A DNA stretch of 64,000 nt from Citrus sinensis (GCF_022201045.2 NC_068560.1:34001001-34065000); one strand, 5' to 3'. Numbered from the stretch's first letter, positions 24,217-36,959 are shown. The notes: generated from the sequence alone by a model not told the origin. Made by a program: numbers and translations.

Positions 24217-26493
24217 TCATTGGGCCCAAGGAAGAGACCCTGAATATGGAGCTGCCCCACAGTACCTGAACAAACCTTCAATTTCTGGACATCCATTAGG
24301 ATATGGTATTGTACGATGAAATGGATCACGCCCTAGTTTTTTACGCCAAAGGGAACCCAAACACCCATATGGATCTTCTTGAAATTGAGAACGAACCAAT
24401 GCCTCACCTCTCATAGCTGCTTCTTTCGAAGTTGTTGAACCTGGGGTGCCAGAATAAAAGAATCTCGACTCTGGAAATCCAATTGCTGAGCGATGCAAAT
24501 GTGTAAATCTCTCCTCCTTAAAATCATAACTTACAACCTGTTGCATATGCCATAACATTGGAAAATTCAAAACCCATAAAGGAAAAGAGGCAAGAAACTG
24601 ACAGGACAACTAACTAATCAGTTACAGAAAACTGAAATATTTTGTACTAAGGTATCATAGAAACTGATGGATTTTGCCCTCTCAGTAAACAAAGAATTAT
24701 ACATGGCAAGATAAACAAATGTATTATTTTTATAAAAGCATGTAGAGACTTGGACAAGCATGCACACAAACTAAGAGATATTGAGCTCAAAATCACAATA
24801 GGCTGTCAATCGACAACAGATCAAAGGCATCTCCTCTTCTCAAAAGAATCAGTGGAGGTTGAGATTGTCGGTTCTATCCGGGTTAATTGCATGAATATTA
24901 TTTGCCAGCCCAAAAATGCAGAAAAAAATAATCAAAGGAGTGGTAGTTCATCTACAATTGTGGACATGAGGAACCTCCCTCATCATCTTTATTATAATCA
25001 GGAGGCAGACTACATTTAGCAAACATCTCTTTATTACAAACATTAAAACTTATTGGTACCAGAGGGCATGGATGTTATTGAGCTTTTAATTTGATCATCA
25101 AGGACAATTCTACCCTATTCTTCTAAAAGAATATGCATATAAAAGACCTTGTAAGCACATTTAGCAAAGTTAATGTGTATAATTTTACGTGGCCATTAGC
25201 CTCCATTTTTTTCCTAAAATCTGGTTCTTCTTACCTAACATAAAAATGAAATAACACTTTGAAGTTATTCCACTAATAAAACAAACAGAACACATGCAAT
25301 ACAATGGGCTTACAGTTATATTATGAGGATATGTGCCTGTAAGCTCACGGAATCGGCAAACACTAAATAGGATATTTTCAAAGCTATCTCTTGCATGCTC
25401 TTCTGTCATTGCCCTCCATCTCACGCTTTCTTCGTTGCCTGGTAGAAAAATGCAAAGTAGCAGGACAACAAAAATCACATAGCTGATAGCCTTCATGCAA
25501 AAATTAAATTTAGGACTGAATAAAATAATTGCTGAAAAAATCCAGCTCTTATGTGTAAGGAGATACACAAATAATACGGAATTAAGAAACAAGGAAATTC
25601 TTTGGCACAAATAAAGCTTAATAAAAAAATTAATCTGCAACAGCACCCAATTAACGTAAACAAGAAATAACCTCACAATAGGAGTTCTCAACATTTTCAA
25701 CTTTTAACTCTGCTGAACTAAGCAAGTTAACCAGGTTATAGCACATAAAGCAATATACTTTGCTAAAGTAGCTTAAACTTATTGACCTAAATCTGGGTAT
25801 TTTATAAAATCTATATAACTTCGTATGAACTACTATTTATTCAACATCAAGATGCCAATGCAAGGAAACTTATAAAGAAAAGCAAAAGAACTCACCAAAC
25901 CATCCTTTTGATTCAGCAACAGTCCAATAACTCTGTGCCTCGCTACGAGGACCAGCATCTCTCCTAGTCTCACCCCCACTAAACAAAAGCAAAGCCTTGT
26001 CATCTTTGGCAACAATTTCAACTCCCTCCTGAATATGAGCCACAAAACTAGCAGCCTGACCAGGATGCTGCTGATAAGGCTCTAAAAACCAAGAATTCTC
26101 CTTATCAACCTTCCCACAACTACTACTCGTATAAATTGAATGTCCAGCAACCATCACAAGATTCTTCAGCTTCACAAATGGGTAATTATCACTTCCCACA
26201 TTAAATTTTCGATAACCAATCGTTTGCCAATAATGGCTCTCGTATGCTAACAGAATCACCAGCACACTTACAGCAAATGACAAGGCAATGCAGAAAACAA
26301 GAATAGGGTGCAGCTTCTTGTAGTAGCTAAAGCGGTTAGCAAAAGATTTGATCATCTTCAAAGGATGAAGTGGTAATTTTTTAGATCTTCGTGTTCTTTT
26401 AATGGTTCCCGATTCTATATCAAAATCACAACTTGGATATGCAGTGAAAGACTTGGGACTATTTGAATTTGACCCAAATGAAAAACTTTTCAT
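24217..26493 (-). CDS. DUF218 domain membrane protein (C57A10.07-like)
   Basis: Three minus-strand exons (26493-25896, 25438-25314, 24537-24217) join in phase to 347 residues. The N-terminus is basic and cytosolic-looking (KRTRRSKKLPLHP), followed by one membrane helix at about 63-83 (HPILVFCIALSFAVSVLVIL). The rest is a DUF218/YdcF-like domain: LKNLVMVAGHSIY (109-121), LLLFSGGETRR (168-178) and RSEAQSYW (183-190), then WRAMTEEHARDSFENILFS. In bacteria DUF218 proteins (SanA/ElyC/YdcF) affect the cell envelope. In eukaryotes the role is unknown, and an uncharacterised fission yeast protein (C57A10.07) is related. The C-terminus (GLFRYCGAAPYSGSLPW) is conserved in plants as I recall. Probable topology is type II in the secretory pathway. 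A leader intron of about 26797-26527 is likely. Confidence 0.88.
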
Positions 26494-28540
26494 GATAGGC
26501 TCGGTAAAGCTTATGGGTTTATAACGACACTAAAATTAGGCATAACCAGATGAGAATTCAAGGCAATTATGAAATGAGATCAGAAATACTATTGATTCAA
26601 TCCTAATGATCAAGCATTTTAACAAACACGGAAGGAAACTGTTTTGATTTAAATATTAACATTGTAGAGACTGATAAAGACAAAACCACACAAAACAAAT
26701 AATGCCGAGAAAAAGAATTCAAGCGGGAATTTTGTATGGAGAAATGAAATTTGGGTTGAATTTGGTAAATTTGAGCTGTGCAAAAGCGAGAGCTCACCAA
26801 GCAATTTATGAAATTATTGAATATCTTTTATCGGCAATTACAAGATCCACGTTTGTAGAGAGCTCTTTGCGTTAAATAATGATTGATTAAAGAGTAGACT
26901 TTGGGGAAAAAAATGAATGTGATGAGCAGATTTTCGGTGATCGAAATTTTTTTTTTCAAAATTTTAGAGTGTTTTTGGGGAGATGTAGACGAAGAGTCAA
27001 ATGGACCCGCCCAAGTGTTTTTTTGTTTCGTGTCATTACATGGATCCATTTAGCCAATACTTTTGGACTTTAATAGATGGCCCTGAAGCCCAAATAAATC
27101 TGAAATCATGCGCGAGTAATGCTTCACTTTTCAACTAGTGACGGCTATGTTTGGCGTCCGTGCTTTTTAAGTTATAATTGTTTTGAAAAAAATATAATTA
27201 TAAAATAAAAATAATAGTATATATTAAATATAATTTTTAAGTAATAATTTTGTCAATATTTTAGTGCAAATTATTAAAAATATAATAATTTTTTATCATA
27301 CAAGTGTAAAATTAAATTAATTGAACTTTTAAATTATAGCTTTTAAGGTACAACTACTTAATCTTAAGTTCAAATAAAGCCTAAGTGTGATAAGATGCTT
27401 GGGTGTGTGGTTGCGCAAGTGTCAAGGTCCCATTAGGAGAGTTGAGCTGTGAGGCCCACAATCCTCCAAAGAAAACCTGACATGTGCAGTCGCAAGTGAT
27501 CAACCCTCTCTTAATTAGTTAATTATATATTGAGATGGTGAAATGAGTAATTGTACAAATTATAAAATTAAACTAACGAGTGCCATAATGAAATGTTGGG
27601 TGGAATATTACTTTCTAGTTTTAATTCTATTCAAAATAATCAATAATTAAAAATTCAATGGTTTGATTAGAATGGTTTATTACCATAAGAATACTAAAGA
27701 AACTCAAAAATAGCACTAGAGTCTAGAGATTAAATCATTTTTTGGAAGATGTATAAATTGTCTTTTGTGCTTATTCAGATCTTTGAAGCTTAATTATGTT
27801 TGTTCTAGTGGCTCTCCAATTCTCTTAAGTAAGCATACAGTTCCGTATTGGAGAATATGTGAAGATTCCCATGCAGAACCTGGAGCAACTTTTTCGCAAC
27901 AAAATGAATTTGAGAGAAAAAAATCCACAAACAGCTGCGACAAATTGCTGGGAATAAAGGAAAATTTTCTTCTATATATATCCTCCGGTGGCATTTTGTG
28001 GGGCTTAGACGGCTAAGACTTTAAAAAATATAAATAAATAAATGGACCAATAAAGCGTCATTGTCTCTAATTCATATAACTAAAACGACGCATTGGATTC
28101 ACCGTTTAAGAATATTTTGCCGTTTGGTATATTTCATTTTGAAAATTGCCTTGGTTAACTAATGTGGGATATGACATTAATTCTCATTCCTTTGGTGTAC
28201 CTTTTAGGAATCGTATATGCAAGCATCGGGATGTGACTCTTTTAGGAACGTATCCTCATAAAAGCACCTTATTCGTATGAAATAGAAGGGAAAGTTCATC
28301 ACAAGAAAAGCATGGTACCTCTTTGTTGCATAGAAACAGTTTGCCTTGTTTCCTTAAATTTTTGTTCATAGCATTTGCATAAACAGTAGAAATCAATTCA
28401 TTTTTAGAATATTTGCAATAATGCTTCATAGGGCCAGACAAAAGAAAGCAGTATAACTGTTTCTCCAAGGCAGCATAGTCATTTTCTTTTTGTTTTATTT
28501 GGTTCAAAACTTTCCCAGAAACCAGCATATACATCAAATT
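26494..28540. other. Divergent promoter region and AT-rich MITE-like DNA
   Basis: Spacer between the divergent DUF218 and GH9 genes. It includes the likely DUF218 leader exon (about 27050-26798, minus strand) and an AT-rich MITE-like block (27143-27381). No further gene was recognised. Confidence 0.55.
27143..27381. mobile_element. Putative AT-rich MITE
   Basis: The block begins GGCTATGTTTGG and ends with CAAATAAAGCC, whose reverse complement is GGCTTTATTTG. The termini are thus roughly inverted. Both inner ends carry a TTTTAAG(T/G)TA-like motif. A similar but shorter block lies at 35206-35343, ending CAAACAGAGCC. No clear target duplication was established. Confidence 0.4.
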
Positions 28541-30920
28541 ATGCCAGACTCAAAGTTCTCTATAGCCTCTCCAACACATACCTCTGCATCTGACGCAGAC
28601 ATGCATTCTGTGAAATATGTCCATACAATTTCTGAGGCGGGTCGCCTTCTCCCTTCAGCGAGCCAATGGAATTCCACTGAAATTGATTTCAACCTTGCCC
28701 CTCAATCTTCTAATTCATATGGTTCACTCCCTTCAAGATACTCGAAATCTTTCGATTATGATCTTGTTATCACTGATAAAGCATACTTCAAACGTTTCCT
28801 TTACATTTCTGCCTCGGCAGCTCTTCTCATCCTGGCACTTGTTCTCCTCATACATTTCGTGCCTCACAAGCATCATCCCCACAGCCCTACAAAGAATCTC
28901 ACTCTTGCTGTAAACCAAGCTCTAACATTCTTCGATGCTCAAAAGTGTAATATTCTGTATCCGCATTCATATCATACCTTTAAATCATTTCTCTTGTTTA
29001 TCATTGTTTTTTTTCTTCCTTTTTTGGTTCAAATTCGTTATGAGAATTCTTTTTGCAGCTGGGAATTATCCGAACTACAGTCCTGTGAAATTCCGAGGAA
29101 ATTCAGGAATGCAAGATGGAAAAGTAAGCAACCTGAATGCTGATCTTGTAGGTGGTTTTTATGATTCCGGCAACAATATAAAGTTCAGTTTCCCCACAGC
29201 TTATGCTGTTACCATCTTGAGCTGGAGTGTAATAGAGTACCAAGAAAAGTATGCCGAAATTGGCGAGCTTAATCATGTAAAGGATATTATCAAATGGGGT
29301 TCTGACTATTTGCTCAAGGTCTTTGTTCCTACAAATTCCACTCCTGATTCGACAATCCTTTATTCTCAGGCAAGCATTTTTGAAAGTTTATACCATAGTT
29401 TGCGTTCTTGATTTTAAAAAAGCAAATTTACCAGAAATATTATCTTCACTTTGATTTTAGGTTGGAAGTACTGGCAATGATACTAAGGTTAGCAATGATA
29501 TCAATTGCTGGCAAAGGCCTGAAGATATGAGCTATGTGAGACCTGTTTCAGTTTGCGATAGCACAGCTTCGGATCTTGCAGGAGAAATCATTGCAGCACT
29601 ATCAGCAGCATCAATAGTATTCAAAGATAAGATTATGTACTCAGGAGAATTAATCAAAGCAGCAGGGAAGTTGTATGAAGTCACAAGTAGAGAAGACCCT
29701 GGTCGTAAACAAGGAATTTACACAAAAGTTGATACTTGTGGCGGAGAAGCAAGGGACTATTACAACTCAACCAGCTTCATTGATGAATTAGTTTGGGGAG
29801 GAACTTGGTTGTTCTTCGCTACTGGGAACAATTCTTATCTTGCATATGCTACTGAGAGATTTAAAGCAGCAGAGGATGAGGAAACAGAGTCTGAAAAAGG
29901 AATTTTCTATTGGAATAACAAGCTCACTGCTACTGCGGTAATTTTTGTTAAAGACTTTCGTGATGGAGTTTACGAAGATATTAAATGAGTACTTGCGGAG
30001 TAATTTTCTAGTTTGCATTACAGGTGCTGTTGACAAGACTTCGATTCTTTCGTGATCTTGGCTATCCCTATGAAGGTGCCTTACGATCTTCATCAAGTAG
30101 GACTGAAATCCTGATGTGTTCTTATCTTTCTGATCATATCTTCAATAAGACACAAGGTCTTTTTTTCAATTGCAATTCATTATATATGTATCAGTACATA
30201 TGCATACGTGCAATGCATGCATTTTAATATATCCTAAAATTTTCTTAATATAGGTGGATTGATCCTTTTAAGGCCTGGTTCTGGTGGAGCACTTGAGTTC
30301 GCTGCAACAGCATCTTTCCTCAGTAAGTTATACAGTGACTACCTTGATCTTCTGCGAAGATCTGGTGGGAGTTGTGGGAATGATGGCTTTTCCCTTCAAA
30401 TGTTAAGGAGATTCTCCATATCTCAGGTTAAGTACAACAGGCTCTGTGTATGTGGCAAAATAAATCCTTCACTTGTTTGCTGAAAAGGATCTAGTTTTCC
30501 CTTGTTCTTTCATAGGTTCACTACATCCTAGGAGATAATCCTATGAAAATGAGCTACATGGTTGGCTTTGGAGACAAATATCCATATCAAGTTCATCATC
30601 GGAGTGCATCAATACCTTGGGATGATGGTCAGCATTACACCTGTGCAGAAGGAGATAGATGGCTATACTCAAAAGAACCAAATCCAAACCTTCTTGTGGG
30701 AGCAATGGTAGCAGGACCTGATATATTTGACAATTTTTCAGATGAAAGGGATAAGCCATGGTTCACTGAACCAAGCATTGCAAGCAATGCAGGTTTAGTT
30801 GCAGCACTCATTGCACTTCATGATCCTCCTCGCAAATCTTCAAATTCAGCTAGCTTGAATTTGGGCATAGACCAGACGGGTATCTTCGACAAAATTCATT
30901 CAACTCCTTCAAACCCTTAG
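28541..30920 (+). CDS. GH9 class A membrane-anchored endo-1,4-beta-glucanase (KORRIGAN type), catalytic base replaced
   Basis: Class A GH9 enzymes are type II membrane proteins that act with cellulose synthesis at the plasma membrane and Golgi. Exons: 28541-28946, 29059-29369, 29461-29937, 30024-30156, 30254-30426, 30516-30920, giving 634 residues (KOR1 is about 620). Intron 2 is GC-AG. The cytosolic tail holds a di-leucine (GRLLPSA, 35-41). The membrane helix is about 86-107, followed by HKHHPH. The catalytic domain starts FFDAQKSGNYPNY. It keeps [27 protein letters not shown], the HHR motif ([13 protein letters not shown]) and the acid Glu585 in [13 protein letters not shown]. The usual DAGD base motif reads DSGN (Asp171, Asn174; codon AAC at 29172-29174). 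In characterised GH9 enzymes that second Asp is the catalytic base, so activity is doubtful. No C-terminal binding module. Family identity is certain; the paralogue was not assigned. Confidence 0.94.
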
Positions 30921-31501
30921 AATCTTTCACCATATATTACTAAATTCACTAAGGATATGATAGAAAAGAGAACTCTGAATGCCAACACTCGATCAAGTAA
31001 GTTTGTTAGTTGAATACGAACATGTTCTATTAAGGATAATTCTACACTTTTTTTAACCAAATTAGAGGCTGATATAAGAAGGCACCATTGATCTTGAAGA
31101 ACTCTGTTTCCATCTCTGGATGATGATTTGGAAATTTATGCATTACAGGATGGTGCCATTTACGGAAGCATTTTATGCTCGATCCTTGAATATTTCTGTT
31201 CTTGAGCAGATGGCAGTACCTTTTTCTTTTCTTTTCTTTTTAATTTTTTTGGTAACTATTTGTGCAAATTTCAGACATGGGCAGATACCAGTTTTGTCAT
31301 ATTTATAGTGAGAAAAATGTCTTAAACATCACAGAATTTTACTTGTAACTCAAGACATCTATTTTTACATATATATAGAGAAAGATATTCTTGTAAGACA
31401 AATTTACAGCTGTATATTTACATGAGCCTAAGATATGGATTGTAAAAAAAAATTACTGGTGCTACATAAAACGAAGCTCTCTGTACACATGATTTTTCCC
31501 A
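30921..31501. other. Short intergenic region between convergent genes
   Basis: Holds the two facing 3' UTRs of the GH9 and GLTP-like genes. AT-rich, with nothing else recognised. Confidence 0.6.
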
Positions 31502-33214
31502 TTATTTAGACTTTAACATATCCAAGCCTTGCAATCTCTGCAAAATTGAAAAACCATAGAATAAATATTAGTATTTAATCTTCTCAAAAAAAAAATATTA
31601 GTATTTAAAAAAAAACACTAAAAATGAGTAATATCAGCAATCATATATCAATAGCAAAGATAAAAGCTCACCAAAATCGAGTGGATCTCTTCTAGAAAAG
31701 GCACAAGTAATGAAGTCAAGGTCTGCATTTCCTCTTTAAGGTTGTCATAGGTTTCATCTTTTGCCATTAGGATATTCATGAAAGTTACACTATCGGGCAA
31801 TAGTTTCAGAGCTACCTGCAAATAGTGTAGGTGCATGTATGCATTAACATTAGCGCAACATATAAATGGTTTTTATACATGAGTTGTGAAGCTAGCAAGA
31901 GAAATCTTAACTTCTGATGTTGAAAATTTGGTAAATAGAAGAAATCAGATAGGGAGGTATCATTACTTTGAAAGCAGCTGAAGAAATCCATCCATGCCAT
32001 GGCTTCAAAGCAATGTTATAGGACTCTTCCACTGCTTGCTCCATTTTCTGCCCAGGATCCTTTGCTAATCTTTGCAACAAGGCCACCATAAAATCAAGGG
32101 ACCTGCATGTTCTTATAACAAAGTTTAGCTAGTCTAACTATAAATAATAGAATTTTTTTAAGTTGGAAATGCAGGTGCAATTGCAAGTTTGAGATTTTTG
32201 TATATGTCAACCTTGAATCAAACTCAAAAGTCAATGATGAGTACTGACTGGGTCTAGCTACCAAACCAACCCATGTAAGGCTGGAAAGTTTAATTTAATT
32301 TTATAAACAAGAGAGAATTAGTATTTAATTAACATTTACTATCATTTTATGCGTTAGTTATGAATAGAAGATATAGCTATACTCATTTATTCACCTGGTG
32401 AGCCAAAGAAAGGCTTTGCTGCAGCTTGTTTTCTTTCTTGCATTGCCTTCACTGGCTTCTTTCTTCAATATTTCAACCACATTTGCATACTTTGAAGGAT
32501 CTAATTCACAAAACTTCTCCAATCTCTATGAATGAGAAGGAACACCAAATAATGTAACTAAGGTTAAGCCAGCAGAATCACTATTTCCTTATAATGACAG
32601 ATATACCCATGTTTGATCAGAAAGAAAAGTCAGGAAATGAAGATTTGGCAAAATTTCAAGGGGGTGTTTTTGTCATAGTTGAAAGACTGGTTACCTGAAT
32701 ATTTTGATGAATGTCTTGTCTAAGGACAAGCATAGTTGGGCCTATCTTATCTGCAAAACGTCACAAAGGCCGAAAAGATATAACCAAAGAAACAAAGTTC
32801 ATAAACGCAAGATGTAATAAAAAAAAATATCAGAAAAGGGAGAAAAAATTTACTGATGATGACGACTAACCAAGAACTTGAAGCACCAAGTTGCAGAGAT
32901 GTAAGAAAGGCTTGGTTGGTATATGAATACGGGAAGCATCAAGATTATCTTTAGGCTTAAGTTTGATGAACATGGAGAGCTCTTCAATGGCAGACCTGAT
33001 CTCTGAACTGCTCTTCTCCATTTCTCTTCTCCTCTTCATTTCGACCTCTTTAGTATCTTTTTCCTCTGCTATTTCAGTTCTTGGTTCTTCCAGGTTTCTG
33101 AAAAAGGGAAGACAGATTTCAGAATTTTGAATTTTGCTTCAATATAATGGAGGCTTCCGCTGAATTTTTCAGGACCATTTGCTGGTTAAATACTCACATC
33201 TGGGACGCGAACAT
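31502..33214 (-). CDS. Glycolipid transfer protein (GLTP) domain protein
   Basis: GLTP-fold proteins move glycosphingolipids between membranes. Plant members (GLTP1-3, ACD11) affect sphingolipid balance and cell death. Seven minus-strand exons: 33214-33198, 33097-32871, 32750-32695, 32525-32395, 32102-31967, 31815-31672, 31537-31502, all GT-AG, giving 248 residues. Head-group residues expected from human GLTP are present: Asp94 and Asn98 in RQDIHQNIQRLE, Trp141 in FLWLTRSLDF, His180 in PWHGWIS. These fit GLTP better than ACD11. About 40 charged N-terminal residues (KEVEMKRRREMEK) extend beyond the usual fold. The first coding exon is only 17 nt, so the start is less sure than the rest; a downstream Met at EVEM is an alternative. 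Confidence 0.9.
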
Positions 33215-33772
33215 GTTACTTCTCTGGGCTGAACTCCAATCTTTTTTCTTTTTTTTTTTTTTGGGAAAAAAAATAAAACATTTCTTTTTATAAGTCCCTG
33301 ATGGTGACCTTATATTTGACCTTGAAGTTATCTATCAGCTGTTATCTTAATGCTATTTAAATGAAATCTCATAGTATGTATATATGTACTTAGATCAATG
33401 TCCCAAACCTTAGTCTATAAACTCTGATGAAAAGGTTAAATGGTCAAACCATAGTTGGAAATAAACTAGGCTATTTGTTCAAATAACCAATAAAATTAAT
33501 ATTCATCCATTGAAAAATAGATGTAGAGTAATTTTATAATAAAATAATCTCTTATATGTACAAAATTTTTATATAATTGGTGTATAAATGAAGAGGCACA
33601 TATGTGCGACTTAAAAATTTTCCCCTAATTATTTATCAAAATGGAAAATTAATTACTGTATTTTGGTGTCAGTCTTTCTTCTTCTTCTTTTTTTTTTTTT
33701 GTATGCCTTATAAATTATCATGTATACATGATTTATCAATGCAACTTATGAAAGTGAGTATGCATTTATTTG

Positions 33773-33908
33773 TAGTATTTAAAAAGAGAGACTATTTTAG
33801 AAATTTTGTAGGAAAATGGCTAAAACTTCATAATAAAACATAATAATGTCTAGTATAGTAGAGAGATGGATCTAATTTAAGTGTTGAAGAAGTCAATAAT
33901 CACATCAA
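33773..33908. repeat. Direct duplication, copy 1 (136 bp)
   Basis: Runs from about TAGTATTTAAAAAGAGAGAC to CACATCAA. It is highly similar to 33929-34217 once that copy's internal insertion is removed. The copies are about 20 bp apart. Confidence 0.88.
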
Positions 33909-33928
33909 AATAAATGGTTAAAAAAAAT

Positions 33929-34217
33929 AGTATTTAAACAGAGAGATTATTTTAGAAATTTTATAGGAAAATGGCTAAAATGTCATAATAAAAGCAGCTG
34001 TTACATTAGAGATGTTCCGTAGAGCAGCCTTCAAAACCATTAGATATATGCAGCTGAATTTAAAATAATTGTAACAACGTGCATCCATCAGCTGTAGAGT
34101 TGTTTTACGTTGAAAATGCTACAATATAATTGAACACTATAATAAAACATAATAATGTCTAGTATAGTGGAGAGATAGATCTAGTTTAAGTGTTGAAGAA
34201 GTCAGTAATCACATCAA
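33929..34217. repeat. Direct duplication, copy 2, interrupted
   Basis: Its first part (33929-33993) and second part (34148-34217) match copy 1 continuously. Between them is extra DNA flanked by the 9-bp repeat ATAATAAAA. Length (289) equals copy 1 plus the insert within a base. Confidence 0.88.
33994..34138. mobile_element. 145-bp insertion with a 9-bp target duplication, MITE-like
   Basis: Flanked by ATAATAAAA at 33985-33993 and 34139-34147, present once in the uninterrupted copy 1. A 9-bp duplication is typical of Mutator-like elements and 8 bp of hAT. The ends (GCAGCTGTTACAT and the reverse complement AGTGTTCAAT) are only weakly inverted, so the class is uncertain. Confidence 0.6.
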
Positions 34218-35205
34218 GTCAACTCTAGGATCACTTCATCCTTAATCACATTGGCTTCTAATTGCCGGTTGGTTTTCAGTTAGTAGTTGAGTTCTGTCAT
34301 AACCCATGCCTCGTGGTATCTATTTTTTTCATCACCCAAAGAATAATTTTAAATTGGAATCTTCTGCTGTTTTTTAATCTGTAGTCTATAAAATTCAAGA
34401 TATGCATTACATATCCAAGATTTTCTTTCAAGAAAAATTAATTTGTTTATTGTTTATTTTATTAAACGAATTAGCCAATGACTCCACAAATGGAAATGGA
34501 TCAACATTTCAATATTCGTACTTACATAGACGGTATCGACGTTGCGGGAATCTAGCACTGGGCTTGGACTAATGGCAATGCCTGTGGGTACACTAATGGA
34601 ACTATATTTCTCTTCTATAGTTGAATATGAGTAGATATATATAAGTCAAATGCATATATTTTTCAAATATTAGTGGATTGATCTATTCTAATATGGGGAT
34701 TAATTTTTTAATAAAATGTGTATATTTTTGTAGCTACATCACAATCCAGCAGCAAGGCAGTCAGTTCTCCGATTGGGAGGCATCTAATGGAAACAGAATC
34801 CTCCAATATTTTTTTTTGGAGTATTAAACAATAATATTTATGAAAAAAAAAGAATTGGGCTGAATTTCATTGATGAAAATAATTATTTTAAAGCATTCCG
34901 ACCTCGACACCAAGAAAAGAAAAATTAGGTGGTTGTACCATGCTTTCGAGGAAATATGTCACAGGTTTAATTCAATTTGCGTATATTTTCACTTGAGCAC
35001 ATTTTATTGAGTACATTGCATGATTAATTGTGTTTTATGAAAAATCAAAGCAGACGATTTGGAGAAAATTAATTTTTGAGATTTTATAACCTATCAGATT
35101 TAAGAGAGATAAACAAATAGGATTGGATTTTGGAAACCTCCATTGTTGTCATACAGTTTGTTGTAATGCTAGTGGATGATGATAATTATAATTTATTTAA
35201 TATAG

Positions 35206-35343
35206 CGGTGATATACCTTTTAAGTTATAGTTGTTATAAAAAAAATTATAATTATAAAAAATAAATTAATAATGTATATCAAATATTTTAATACTATATC
35301 TTTTAAGATACAACTATTCAATTTTAATCTCAAACAGAGCCTT
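35206..35343. mobile_element. Putative AT-rich MITE, short relative of 27143-27381
   Basis: Contains CTTTTAAGTTATAGTTG at one end and CTTTTAAGATACAACTA then CAAACAGAGCC at the other, resembling the ends of the 27-kb block. No target duplication could be fixed. Confidence 0.35.
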
Positions 35344-36959
35344 AATCTCTTAATGTTTATGAGAGTAAATGAGTAACTAACTTCTCAAATTAGATTATAT
35401 TTCATTTTTTTTTATGTAAAATTATAAATCCAGTCACATTCTTTCGACGTTACATCTACATTATTATCAATACTTATCTGCAACGTCTTGCACTTTATAT
35501 TACGCATCGTTTCACACTTTTACTCTGGAGTTGTGGGCTCGACTTTGACTAATTATGCCCTACAGTTAAATTTTTTTTTTATTTTTTTTTAATCCAGACA
35601 CACGTATGAGAAAAAGACAAAAAAATAAAAATCGTTTTCGTTTTCGTAATCCGGAGTAGTCCAAACAAAACTACAAATGGGCTCTCAAAGTGGGACCTAA
35701 ACTTCACAGGCTGTATCTGGGGCCGAAATTTGAAACTTTTTTTCTTTTTTACCCCGAAATACGAAATTCGAAACGTTAATTAATCACAGTAATCTGATTT
35801 TTTTTTCTTTTTTGGGTGCGACAAATTGAAAGGATAATAGGCGGCGATAGTGAGTAATCAGTTGATTAGGCTTGTTTTAAATTTAAAGAAAAATAAATAA
35901 CAATTGCTGAGGACTGCGTGAAGCCGATGTAGGATTGGCTCTTGGGAAAACTAGCTTAGCGATCCGCTAATTACCTATTTATCTTAATTGCTTATAATAA
36001 TGAATCAAGTACAATTTTATCGAAAGCTCTTCAAATGATTAATTAAATTTGGATTAAGCACTTTAGTTAAATTAATCAATTACGCGGCCTAGATTCGAGG
36101 GTCTATGTAATGAAGGTGTGAATACAACAGATTCTCTCCGAAGCTCACACATCTATACATTAAATAAGATAAATGGCAATGAGATGAAGATCCCTGATAT
36201 TAAATGAAATTATAATTAAGGACATATTTTATAATTTTTTAAATACAAGTCTAAGAATTCATTAATAAATTTAATGGAGAATGACATTTTCATCCATTGT
36301 ACTTGACTACTTGCTATGTTTTTACTAATTGAATTTCTAAAATTTTGAACAACCCATCGTGTTGTGTCAAATTTGAGGATGCAACGCAAACAATGATGCT
36401 GTAAGTAGGTTAAGTAGTTTTGAGATCCTACATAATTGTTTTTAGTGGAAGGTGAATTCAGTTTATTTTTTATGAAAAAAAATGATTTTTTAGTAAAATC
36501 TTTTGTAGCGGTAAGATGAAATAAGTTGTTAGAGATTTGTAAGGGAGAAAAGTGTAATTCTTTTTATTAAAAAATGATATTAACTTTTAGGAAAATTATC
36601 CATCGACTATTTGTTTTTTCTAACTTTTTCAAAAGTCCACCTTCGTCTGCATGTTGTTAAGAGAATTAACGGTAAATTTACTAAATAACTTTTTTGCCCT
36701 CAAGTTTACCAAGAATTAAAAAAAAAGGAAAATCAAAAGTGGGGGCTGGCTTGAATCTAATCCCTAACTCAATCCAAAAATTGAAGAAGTTGCGACTAGC
36801 CGGTTTGTGGCTTGATGACGGACAATTGATCTTCAAGGCTTGAATTGCTAATGGTGCGATCGTTGGCAGAGAAAGTGAAGAAGATTATTGGTGAGAGGTG
36901 GGTTACATAGTGGAGAAAGGAAAGGGAGATGTTGTGGGATTGGGGAAGCTAGTGGTGGC

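Larger units (their letters stand above)
33215..36895. other. Intergenic AT-rich region with a segmental duplication
   Basis: No gene recognised up to the CIPK remnant. It contains a direct duplication with a nested insertion (33773-34217) and a MITE-like block (35206-35343). The remainder is AT-rich with many short homopolymer tracts. Confidence 0.6.
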
